From assembly GCA_963682055.1 (NCBI GenBank), contig OY821749.1, positions 18,984,631 through 19,048,630 on the forward strand: a DNA stretch of 64,000 nt, given 5' to 3'. Made by a program: the position numbers and the translations under genes. Source of the DNA: Primula veris. Lineage: Eukaryota; Streptophyta; Magnoliopsida; Ericales; Primulaceae. Shown one piece after another: positions 11,649 to 22,968 of this stretch. The stretch's first letter is position 1. Each line of letters begins with the position of its first letter. The notes under the pieces were generated by a model that did not search any database, was not told the origin of the DNA, and was given only the letters and a program-made list of their open reading frames with translations.

Positions 11649-13409
11649 GTATATTATCAGATCGTAATTCTTCTAGATCGGCGCCGTTTTTGTCTAATTT
11701 GTTTTTAATTTATCGTAATTTATTGTAATCAAGACTTTTTGTGCATGATTTTAGGTTAAGCTATTGAAATTGAACGGATAATTATGTTTGATTTTCTTAT
11801 GAGTGTTTGAATTAGTAAGTTAATGAGTTTTTATGCTGATTTAGGGGTCCAGTTAATATTTAATCTGATTTTGCACTTTTTGTGATTTTTTTTTTACTTG
11901 GGTTTACGAGTTTGGGGCTAATTTGAAGTTGGAACAGTGGATATATGAACAAATTGAATATAACAGTTCTTGTATATGATTTTTTGTAGTTTTGTTTAAT
12001 TGATGATTTTTAGGCCTAAATTAGAGGTTTAATTGTGGTGAATTAATGATCAAGGTTGTTGGAATTTGATTAGTGAAACATGCATGTTATATTTATGTTA
12101 GTGATCTTGCATAGATTGGAGCCGAGGCAGATGTTTATGTTAACATTCTCGATCTATGAGACTAAAAGTTGAAAAGTTTGGGTTTTTAGTCATGCATGTT
12201 TTATTTGAGTTTGAGATCTAATTGGGCAGTTTATGCTATGTTTTACAAAAAAATTATGTATTTTTTTGACCTCGTTTGGATTAAAGTTGGTGCAAATTTA
12301 GGGTTGATGTTTTCTAATTGTTCGTTAGCATGTTAATCTCACGAAAGTTGAAATCAATTCTAGTAGTAGTGTTTTGAATCATGCATGTGTTATTTAATTG
12401 TGTTGTTCTCGCGGGAATTTCGGTTGAAATAAAACTGACTCTAGATTCGGAGACTCATGCATGTTTTAATTGTTGTTTAATTTGTTAATCTGGCGGTCGA
12501 CATTGAAATGGATTAAAAAAAATATGCATGCACTAATTGTCATTAAATTCTTGTTATTTATTGAGATTGTATTTGCGATAAATTAAAACTTAGTTTTAAA
12601 ACGTGCATGTTATATTTGTCTTTAGTGTTGTTTTGATCTTGTTGATTAGTTGATTTATAAATTAACAAAGTTGAATCGGGTATTCTCTTTTGTCGTTGAT
12701 GATAAATCAATGGTGTCATTAAACAGAGACTCGGTATTATTGTTCAGTTACATGACGACAGCCAGCACATAAGGTGTAAGAATATATTGCCTCGATGCGG
12801 AAAGAATTGTCATTCAACTATATATTTTAGTTATAACTTTTAAGAACACCAACAAGTTAACCCCGGACCGGTTGCCATACTTCTTTGTAGTTTTGTTGAA
12901 CTTTAAACATTCATCTCTCTTTGTCGACCCCTGTTTGGTACATCTGAGACAGCATACTAATATACTCTCTAATAATATTTCTTGAAATCTAGGCAGGCAA
13001 CGACAAACTTGTTTACTGTAAATCTTGTCGGACATGTCTAGATTTTTTTTGGCAAAAATTTAAGACGTACATCTTGCTCATATATGTAGAGATATCTATG
13101 TTTACCTTTTAAGAAGCACACCATTACCTTTTGATTCTTATTTCCTCTGGTTTAGATAGATTGTATATCTTTTTTATTTTAGAGTGTGCGTGGTTATTTA
13201 TATATATATTGCTAACAAAGCCTCTGCTTGTGCAGGATATAGAAAGTGCTGGGACTTGAGAGGTAACGCTAACAAAACTAGTTGACCTTGCAAATATGGC
13301 CTGGCAATGTGAAAATTGTACAAATATGTGTTTTAGTATGCCGAATATGGTAAGTTCTGAAGCTTACAATTATGCCCTCGTATGGAATATACTTATTGGC
13401 GACACTTTC

Positions 13410-15640
13410 CATGATTGTTTTCTTGCATCCAGACAAATACTGCTTTTTTATTTAAATTTCTTATCATTCAGAGATTTGGAATTTGTCCTTTTTGTTCTTT
13501 TAGATGTTAGCGATGAGTCATTTTTAACTTTCAGGTTCTCTTATTTGCCCCTTTACTGTTTTGGCGTTTAAGTAAACGTACTAATTTCTTTTGGTTCTTT
13601 TGGCCTTGGTCTCCTTGAAATATTTTTAGGAAAATCACTTTCTTTTATTAACAACTTCAATGTGTTATTTTTTTGCTAAACGGTAAAAAGACTGCTAATG
13701 ATTTTAATTAATGATGCATATCACACGTTTACAATTACTCCCACCAAATATATCTGTTATAAATGTCAATCAGTTTTAAGACAGTTTCATATAGCCTGTG
13801 ATTTTATGTAATCTTATGCCTTGTCGGTTGTGAATGATTGTAGTTTTGTGTTTGTTCGTGGAATTGTTTTGTAGTGGACTCGTAGCATCGCAGGAAAATT
13901 GTTTATTTAGCATATCGTGTGATCCAATATTCGAGTTAGAACACCATGTTTGATTTATAAGTGTCATTATATTGGAAGCAAGAAGGATTGAGTGTCGAGT
14001 TTTGCAATCCCGTAATTCATGTTAGACCATGTTTTCTTGCATCTCGTCAAATACAGCTTTTTTCATTTAAATTTCTCATCATTCATAGATTTGGAATTTG
14101 TCCTTTTTGTTCTTTTAGATGTTAGGGATGAGTCATTTTGAACTTTCAGGTTATCTTATTTGCGTCTTTACTGTTTTGGCGTTTAAGTAAACGTATTAAT
14201 TTCTTTTGGTTCACACACATTTAGAATTACTTCTACCAAATATATCTATTATAAGGCTCTGTTTGTTTTAGCGGAAAATATTCTGTGGAAAATTATTTTC
14301 CTCAAAAACGTTTTCTTTGAAAAAGTTTTATTTCCCTACATTTTTTTACTGTTTGGGAGTTGTATGAAAAATTTTAAGGAAAATTTTCAAGATGTGTATT
14401 TAATCACGTAAATTGTATATTTTGCAATTTATTCCCCTCCTAAAAGTTACTTTTACTTATTACAGAGTATATACTTTTTAGTCCCAATTAATTTAAAATA
14501 TTTTAATGTACTTTTTTATTATTACTTTTTCTTTATACATAATAAGTTAGCCTTCACATAATTTTTTAACTTAATCGTAATAACTTAGTTATAACCTATG
14601 CATAAAAACATTATTTTTAACTGAAACGTCACGCGCAAGTTTAATTTGTAATATTTATTTTAGCTATTAGTAATTTGATTTTAACTTAAAATATACAAGT
14701 CTTTTGTTATGAAAATAACTAAATTGTAAATAAGTTACTTTCAACTTATTAGAAGTAAAGTTCAACAAGTTACTTTTATTTATTACGAGCTAACGTCTAA
14801 TAACAATTTTAATTTACAAGTACTTTTTGATGTATAAGTGTTATTTAGACATTTGAGATATACATTGTTTACAAAAAAAGAATATATAAGTAACTTTTTT
14901 ATGTAAGTTACTATAACTGTATGATTTGATATTCACTTAAAATAAGTTTTAACTTTTTACTAGCAAAAAGTTTATTTTTTCTTATTTCAAATTTAACCTA
15001 TAAGCTACTTTTTTATGTTATAACCATCAAAGTTACTTCTAGCTTAACTATGGTTCACTTTTAAGTTAAAAGTTTGTTTTTTTTAAACAAGTTACTTTTA
15101 ACTTGTAAATGATTTTTAATTATTATTAGTTAGATTTAACTTTGTTAATCAATTTTCACCATAAGTTACCATTTCTTATGGTCACACATTGGTTCCGGAA
15201 AATATTTTCTTGATACTTTGTAAAGGAAGTTATTTTCCTCCATTTCTGGAAAATATTTTCTAGAATACCAAGTTTTCCATCGAAACAAACATAGAGAAAA
15301 CTGTATTTTCCTGGAAAATATTTTTTAGCCTATGTTTTACAAAGAAACAAACAGAGCCTAAATGTCAAATCAGTTTTAAGGCAGTTTCATATAGCCTGTG
15401 ATTTTATGGAATCTTATGCTTGTCGGTTGTGAATGATTGTAGTTTTGTGTTTGTTCGTGGAATTGTTTTGTAGTGGACTCGTAGCATCGCAGGAAATTTT
15501 TGTATTTAGCATATCGTGTGATCCAATATTCGAGTTAGAACACCATGTTTGATTTATACGTGTGCCATTATATAGGAAGCAAGAAGGATTGAGTGCCGAG
15601 TTTTGCAATCCCGTAATTCATGTTAGACCATATTTACCAA
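13410..15640 (+). repeat. Tandem duplication (about 620-bp unit), second copy interrupted
   Basis: Copy 1 spans about 13410-14027 and copy 2 about 14028-15633. Shared landmarks are 'GATTTGGAATTTGTCC' (13472; 14088), 'TGGCGTTTAAGTAAACGTA' and 'CAGTTTCATATAGCCTGTG' (13783; 15384). Copy 2 lacks about 110 bp (13605-13715) and carries the 1104-bp insertion at 14255-15358. Copies remain highly similar. The short frames repeated at 13776-13967 and 15414-15608 (minus) are products of this duplication, not genes. Confidence 0.75.
14255..15358. mobile_element. Harbinger/Tourist-like non-autonomous element, 1104 bp
   Basis: The left end GGCTCTGTTTGTTTTAGCGG and the right end (inverse of GGCTCTGTTTGTTTCTTTG) are flanked by TAA at 14252-14254 and 15359-15361. 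The unoccupied site survives in the first duplication copy as TGTTATAAATGTC (about 13755-13766), which confirms both boundaries. The interior is AT-rich and non-coding, with GGAAAATATTTTCC-type subterminal motifs. Confidence 0.8.
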
Positions 15641-16338
15641 AAAAAGTATAGGATATATGTCCCCCACTTTACATACAATCATATTTTACAAATATATAAA
15701 GTGAAGAGTTATTTGTAGATTTAAAGGATACACTTGATTTAAAAATGTAATTAAGCTATGCTGCTTTTATTCAGATAAGCACAGTACTCCTTGGGACCAA
15801 TTTGGATTCCAAGATCATTCTAGTAATCCCTTAAGTAATTCAGTTAAGAAACACAACCACAACTTTGAAACATCTCTTTTACATTACTATCTACGTAAAT
15901 TTACATTCTTTGACCTGCTCTATATAAACTTTACATTACCATCTATGTAATGAGTGTATTAAGTGATTTGGTATTGGGTATTTCTTATCTGACATCAATT
16001 AGCTTAAGCGTTTACCAGTTGTGTGATGTGATTCCGATACATAATCTCTTTTCTGCAGCTGGCTGATAGGACTAAGTTTTTGCAATCGTACTGCCTAGCA
16101 AGTACACCTGAATGTTAATGCATATTTTTGAAATAAATGCGCTCCTCTGCTCAAATATGTTTGTTAAGGAAATTTTTTAGGTCGCATTTAGTTGTGTTGG
16201 TCGCAAAGCTTTCAATACATTTGATTTTAAAAGGGTTTTATTTATTTATATATTATTCGGCATTAGTTATTTTCTATTTATGTAACAAGTGTGTTAAATG
16301 CTTATTATTTGTCTATCTTTGATCATTTGTTTATATTT

Positions 16339-17086
16339 CGTTTATGGCTCATCTCAGTTATCATACCTACCATCTATGTTAATGAGTGTATAAGTTACTA
16401 GTTCTGAGTCGATATTCTGTATTTGGATCCAATCTATCGGGTTTTACTGGGTTTTGTGAATCAAGTTCTTTGATATTCTTTGAATTCAATTAAGTGGCTG
16501 TTGATACTGTATTCATGAATCGGATTCTTTAAGTGATGTCTCAATTTTAAGTTACATTTCCAAACCACTATCTTATGGTACATCATATTGTAAGAATTTG
16601 GGATTTGGAGCGACTTATTCCCCATGATGCCCAACAATTGCCCATTGGATTTTAGGATGCTAGTTGGGTTCACTGGTAGCTTAGAAATTGCCAAATTGAA
16701 GCATGCTTAAATTCTTTTTTCGTTTATGGCTCATTTCAGTTATCATACCTACCATCTATGTTAACGAGTGTATAAGTTACTAGTTCTGAGTCGATATTCT
16801 GTATTTGGATCCGATATTCTGTAGTTTGGTTCTTTGATATTCTTTGAATTCAATTAAGTGGCTGTTGATACTGTATTCATGAATCGGATTCTTTAAGTTG
16901 ATGTCTCAATTTTAAGTTACATTTCCAAACCTTCTATCTTATGGTATATCATATTGTAAGAATTTGGGATTTGGAGCGACTTTTTCCCCATGATGCTCAA
17001 CAATTGCCCATTGGATTTTAGGATGCTAGTTGGGTTCACTGGGAGCTTAGAAATTGCCAAATTGGAGTATGCTTAAATTCTTTTTG
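16339..17086 (+). repeat. Direct tandem duplication, 382-bp period
   Basis: Copies at 16339-16720 and 16721-17086 both start CGTTTATGGCTCAT and end TTGCCAAATTGRAG...CTTAAATTCTTTTT. The second lacks a short block around GGATCCAATCTATCGGG. It lies in the presumed leader intron of the SRO gene and has no coding content. Confidence 0.85.
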
Positions 17087-17744
17087 ATTCTGTTTAATCT
17101 TGGAACCACCCAAAGATCTCTTTTTCATGTTTTGTAAAGGTTTCCCATTTCTTTTACTTGGTGTTTTTTTTACTAGTTAGGAAGCTTCTTTAGGACGGCA
17201 GTTAGTAAAAGAACTGCCTCACCCAGTGACCAAGGTCTGGTGGTTGATTCATTTAGGGCATGTATACTTGTTCTTCTTTTTTTAATTTGAAGCTTCATCA
17301 TTTCTAGGATAGCATCTTTAGGTGCAGACATTACTGTTCTCAGAAGTCAAAACAAAGCCAGGGTAGACACTAGGTTGAATTGAATCATTTTTAAAGTAGA
17401 TATATACGTCATCAGCATTGAGAACTTGAACTAAACTCAACCTTTATGGTTCATAAAATTCTGGGTTAAATCCTGGCACATCCATTTGATTCTTTTTAAT
17501 AACCGAATTGCATAGTTTCATCATGTAAATAGGTGTGTGCTTTTTCTCGTCTATTTCCGTATGCTGCTGTTGCCTTTTGTGTGTGTCTTGTCTGCCTTAT
17601 TTTATAAGTGTTTTGGTTTTGTTTCAGTATTTGCAATTTCCTCCCTATGGCGTTTTTTTTGGGAACTTTTTGAGAGAAGATTTAGATCATAGCAGCCTGT
17701 AGTTTGGCTTTTAGTTTGTAAATACAATTGTCGTTGTAGATAAT

Positions 17745-20700
17745 ATGTCTTCGAAGTGTGTTAAAGTGAATGGGCATCGAGTAGTTGTTGGTTCAAATAG
17801 GAAATATGTAGAAAATATATCGGAAGTAAGCCACAAGGCATTGTTACTTCGGTCTAAGCCTGGGAACCTTGGTAAACGTAAGAGACAAGATGGCTGTGAA
17901 AGCAAGGGTGGGGCGCACTTAAGCAAATCTTCGGTTAAAAATTATTCCAATTTAATGAAAAGTGGACTGCCGGAACGCGTATTGTTTCATCAGAACGGTG
18001 AGTGGGAAGATTTTCCTCGGGAGATAGTTGAGTTGGTTAAAGAAGAATTCAAACTCAAAAAAGCAGCAATTGAAGTTCGATCAAATGGATGTCACTTTAT
18101 GCTAGATATTCTGTACATGATCCAAGTAGATCTGAAGACAGCTTCTCAAAAATCTATTGCTTGGATTGATGAAAATGGTGGCTGTTTTTTCCCTGAGATA
18201 CACTCTGGTTATGAAGAATTTGTCGAAAACAATGAAGACTATGTGGATGTGGAGCAAAGTGGTACCAATGAGATCAAGTTGCAACTTGAAATTGAATTGA
18301 ATGGAGTTAATAGCTATGGCTTGGAAGAATGTGTCGAAGAGTCGAATACTGATGCTAAAAAGATTAACATCAATAAAAAATCTGGGCGAAATTATCCGGA
18401 GCTAGGTTCAAATAGCGAAAAACATATTGCTATAGAGGAAGATGCAGTCGCAAAAGTGCCGAAGTTTGTCACCAACCCAAATGTTTTGGAAACTATTGAC
18501 ATAGAATCTGTTAGGAAAATGTTTTCTGACGGCATGAAAACATTGGATGTAAATATAGTTGACATTAATAAATGTTATAGTATTATGATGCAAACTCGCT
18601 GGGAAATGTTTCAGAAGCAGGCTGAGTTAACTCAAAAGTATCGCGGGAATACAAATATTCGTTATGCTTGGTTTGCAGCAGCAAAAGATGTATTATCTAG
18701 CACCATGACTTATGGAATTGCTCATTTTGGATCAAAAAGTGATTCTACGTATGGTCTCGGGGTCCACCTCACACCTGTGGAGTGTGCCGTCACCAGGTTC
18801 TGTTCGTTCTTGATGCCATTTTTGTTGTTTAAGTTACTCTTTATTGACAAAAATATAGAGCATATATTCTCTATTATTTTTTTGAAAGAAATTGATTTAT
18901 TTCTGTTAAATTCTTACTTTTTCTGACAGTGCTGATTATTGTGATGTTGACGAAAATGGAGTGCGACACATGGTGTTTTGCCGTGTGATCCTTGGAAATG
19001 TTGAGCCTGTTCCGCGTGGTTCAACTCAATTTCATCCTAGTAGTGAAACTTTTGATACTGGGGTCGATGATTTGGAATATCCAAGTCGTTATATTGTTTG
19101 GAACATGAATATGAACACACACATCTATCCGGAATATGTTGTCAGTTTCAACATGCCTCGCATTGACAAAGGTACTAGATTATGTTGTTTGTGCTTTATA
19201 ACGCTTGGTCGTGCTTGTTAAGTGTGCATATTGCTTTCACACATGTATACATCTCTGTATACACTAAGCACAGGTTTTATATGATCATGAAGGTGCTTGC
19301 CTCCTTCCACCTCATCAAAGAGCTGCTTGCTCTTCATTCCCATAATTTTACGTACTAAGATCAGTCAATATTTGATTTGGTACTACTGTTTTCAATTAAA
19401 CATCAACTTTTAACAATTGCATTGATTATGGGCCATGTAGTATTATTTATGACAGTAATAACCCAATGTTTTCCAAAAAAATTTTGCTTTGGTTCCTAAA
19501 ATATAAGAAAAAGGGTGTACACTTGTTCCTTAACATAATTTCATTGTATTATTAACACTACTAAAAGCACGAGTAGGTTCAATATTTTTTTTTGCCAATT
19601 TAGAAACCATTTAAAATTTTACTTCTTAAAAGAGCGAGTCTAGAACAAATTTATAAAACAACTTCGGTTAACAAATAAAGAAGGTTACCATAAAAAAATT
19701 CTTTTAAAAAACGATGTTTACTATTTCTTATAATAACAAAACTTTATTTACATATTTCAAGTTTTAAGTAACTGAAATAAAATAGACCCGGCACATACAT
19801 AATAGAAAGAGGTGATTTTTTTTCTTCATGATTTCACATTTTTAGGATGATGCTACTTATTTTATTTTATTTATATTAGAAGTATACGAGTGCGAGAATC
19901 ATGTTAATTATCAGTAAGATGTTCATCATACTTATTCATGTATTTGTATTGCATGATTACATGTATTTTATCTGTATTGGACTGTGAGACACTCTAATTG
20001 TCGCAGCTTTAATTGCTGAAGAGAAATTTGGTCCTAAGGTTACTCTTGGCCAGGGTCATCCGGGTGAAGGACAGATAGGTTCATCTGGAGTTGAATCGGT
20101 AAGAACTCTTTTACAATAACTTCCTGTGTTTGCGGGTCTTTTTTTCTGATCTTATACAGTGGGCAGAATATCTTGATGATAGAGAAACTGCGAAAATCAA
20201 GTCTTTTCTGCTCATTGTGTTATATAAGAAGCAATGATTTGTGCCGTGGCAAGAGCTGAGAATGTTCCAGATGATGAAATCATATGAGTTGAAAGTTTAT
20301 TGCTTTGCAAGAATGCTTGGATCTGCAAACTGGTTTACGAGGTTTGGCTGGCGTACGAGACATTGTTAGAAAATTACTTGATTGTCTCATTATATATGAT
20401 GGGAAATAGCCTACTTATGGAGGAATAAATTAATCAAGTTAAACCTTATAAAATTCGTAGGATCAGTTTTGGTTGTGCAGTTTCTGTCGATTGTTCTGGT
20501 TTACTTCATTAGGTTAGTTGACCCCATTGGTCTCTCAAGTATTGACAGTTGAAATCTAGTGCTTGCATATATCACTCCTTGCCCGTATGCATTATAGTGA
20601 GTGGTGACTGCTGAAGACGTGGAAAGCCATCTTTTTTAATTCTTTGGTCACTTGGTGATTTAAGTCCTCAATATTGTAGAGGTTTAGAAGGGTTAAACAT

Positions 20701-21783
20701 TTGACTTAACATAAATTCGGTCATGTTTTTTTGTGTGGGTATGTCTTTTGTGGAGGAAAAATGAAATGTAGTCCTAGTCAGGATCTTATTTCGTATAATT
20801 TTTCCATCGCATCTAATGGATGGTTTTTCTAAGTTGAGTTTTACAATTACCCACTACTCATATGTTGGTTGTGACATTTGAGGTTGCTCTCACTTTGAAT
20901 TTTCGAGAATATTTAATGGCTGTGCTATCACAACTTTTCAGGGAAACACACCAAGCAGCGGCTCAAGTACTGCCAAGAAACCCAAATCACCTTGGATGCC
21001 ATTTAGTATGTTGTTTGATGCAATCTCTCCGAAGGTGTGTCAAGATGATATGTTTAAGCTATATGCTCACTATGAGGAAATGAGGGTATGTTAAACCACT
21101 ACCCCTATTAAACCCTTCACAAGTTCACATGATATTTTGGTTCTCTTCACAAGTTCACATGACGTTTTGGGTTCCTCTTCTAATTCTTTTTTTTTAACTA
21201 TCAGAGCAAGAAATTGAATAGGCAGGAGTTTATTATGAAGCTGAGAGTTATAGTTGGTGATGAGTTATTGAAGACTTTGATACTTGGTCTCCAGAGTAAG
21301 GTATAGTTTGCTTCTTTCTTTGTCTCCAAAATATTGTAAGGAACCGAGAGAAAAATCTTCTGTAGTAGATGCTATAGTTTGCTGAACATATGAATGATGC
21401 TTACACAACTATAACTTTTGTTAGTTATGAATCTTCTGCTCTTGCTGTTCTATACAAAAATAAAATGATTGTGTAGAAATACCTTCAGCGTATTTTTCTG
21501 AATGATCTAATCAGTCTTAAGAGTGAAAAATGTACTTGAGAAATCTTTGTCCCATCATCCTTTGCTTTAGTTTTATATTGTTATATTCAGTGATGCATCC
21601 TTCTCTCCTGTATCCCCATAGACCTTTAGTTGGCAGTCATTTGGTATAGGTTAATTCAATTTGTACAGAAGTTCGCAAGTTATATGGTGAAATTCAAAGA
21701 ATCTTAATGACTTTTTTATTTTGAATCTACAGTTTCCGGAAAAAGCCAAGTGCGTCCCAGACTTGCTGGTCAGGAAATGCTAG
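17745..21783 (+). CDS. SRO1: RCD1/SRO-family protein (WWE, PARP-like, RST domains), 558 aa
   Basis: Coding exons by GT-AG splicing: 17745-18796, 18930-19171, 20007-20098, 20942-21085, 21205-21300 and 21733-21783; phases match at every junction and give 558 codons (Arabidopsis RCD1 is about 589). The ATG at 17745 opens the long first exon. A basic GKRKRQ (residues 43-48) is a possible nuclear signal. Residues about 75-150 are WWE-like (NGEWEDFP, then MLDILYMIQVDL and IAWIDENGGCFFPE). Residues about 255-430 are PARP-like (FGSKSDSTYGLGVHLTP, YCDVDENGVRHMVFCRV, EYVVSFNMPRI); no HGT-type catalytic motif is evident, as in other RCD1 proteins. Residues about 478-540 form the RST domain (SPWMPFSMLFDAISPKV, FIMKLRVIVGDELL). 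The family is nuclear; its RST domain binds many transcription factors in stress and hormone responses. RCD1 versus SRO1 naming is not resolved. Confidence 0.92.
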
Positions 21784-22310
21784 AGCTGTTATCTTTGTGT
21801 TTCGCTATGCCGTGGATTTCATCAATAGAGTTGTAATCCTTGATGGTTTAGATAAAAATCCTATCTGGTTGTCTGTTCCTTTGTCAAGATCTAGATTATA
21901 ATGCGACTTATCAGGTTTTATGCTTTTAAATTTGGAAACTTGCCCTAAAATGACGTTTGAAATATTTTTTCTTTTGTTAAAATTTTAATTAAGAGTTTGA
22001 TGTTATTGCTGGTTTTGCTGGTTTTTTCATCCATTTTTCGTTCCGTAGTCGCACGCAACAACAATGTATCAGTAGAATTGAAAACCGGAAAGACTTTTAT
22101 TTACCTTTGGTATTTTGGCCTAATCTCCCTGACTCCTCGATACTTGACCAAATCCTCTTTTTTGACCATTGAATGTCCACCTTGCTCGTGTCCCCTATTT
22201 AATAATTCCCAAACCTTTTTTTGCTGTTTTAAGAATCATTGAAATAAGCAAGAATACTATTTCTATGGAAAATGCCATTTATATGTATTTCAATAAAAAT
22301 GCTTGAAGGG
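21784..22310 (+). other. Probable 3' untranslated region of the SRO gene and downstream DNA
   Basis: After the TAG at 21781 the sequence is T-rich and non-coding. An AATAAAAATG stretch near 22291 could serve as a poly(A) signal. The 81-codon frame at 21997-22242 is cysteine/phenylalanine-rich and looks spurious. Confidence 0.35.
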
Positions 22311-22414
22311 TAGATCCGTTTCTTCACTCGTTTTTGATGAATTGGAGTGGAATGGTGAATTGTCTTCTTCGCCTCTTTGCCAATAAACCTGAATTCTCGT
22401 GCTCTCATGCGACT

Positions 22415-22968
22415 TCAATTCAGGCACAATAACTTTAGGAAAAAGAAGTAAAATTGTGATGAATTTACACAAGCTTCTTCAGATAATAGTGTTTGTAGAT
22501 CAGTTCCATCCCGCCCCCAACATGACTTGTTTTTGATGTGTTTGACAAACTCAAATAAAGATTTGTATGACGTTACTTCAGATTCCAACCATCGGCCCAA
22601 ACCAAACAGACCTCCTACAGCTTTGTTGTAACAAAATTACGAGTTCTGAATACACAATGTTCTTAAATAATGAAATTTTGCCTCCATGATACCCGGTTAT
22701 TATTGATCTTCAACATCATTGCTCCACCTCACCCACTTATTAACAAAATCTGTCCTCAATTAGGCTTTGACTAAACGAAGTCTGCCTGATTACTTTTGAC
22801 TGTTGTACTTGACCCGTCATGTGTGTGAGTTACCAAGGTTGTTTGCAGGGACTCCATAGGACCGTAGTTGAAGGTGTATAAATTCCAAACCCATACCTGA
22901 GCTTTCGGTGAAACTCTTTTTTCCCTTTTGGATTGGTTGATCAGCTCTGTGTTCTTACTGAATCTCAT
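22415..22968 (-). pseudogene. Unrecognised coding-like remnant
   Basis: Two minus-strand stretches read like real protein rather than AT noise. One, at 22415 to about 22625, includes GLGRWLESEVTSYKSLFEF and WGRDGTDLQTLLSEEACV. The other, at 22771-22968, includes SPKAQVWVWNLYTFNYGP and ESLQTTLVTHTHDGSS. Between them, at about 22620-22770, stops and frame changes break the continuity, although fragments such as NKWVRWSND and MEAKFHYLRTL can be read. It looks like a decayed gene or gene fragment. I do not recognise the family. Confidence 0.35.

Larger units (their letters stand above)
11649..17627 (+). other. Presumed leader intron region of the SRO gene
   Basis: No protein-coding exon is recognisable here. 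A possible tiny non-coding exon (13236-13262) sits between TGTGCAG and GTAACG. An acceptor-like GTTTCAG ends at 17627, just ahead of the coding exon. The region contains a cluster of CATGCATG motifs (12079-12608), a tandem duplication (13410-15640) interrupted by a Harbinger-like element, and a second tandem duplication (16339-17086). Confidence 0.4.

Noticed and set aside
18797..18926. Read-through end of the first SRO coding exon (393-codon frame)
   Set aside because: The donor at 18797 joins 18930 to give the conserved AVTSADYCDVDENG; the tail is intronic.
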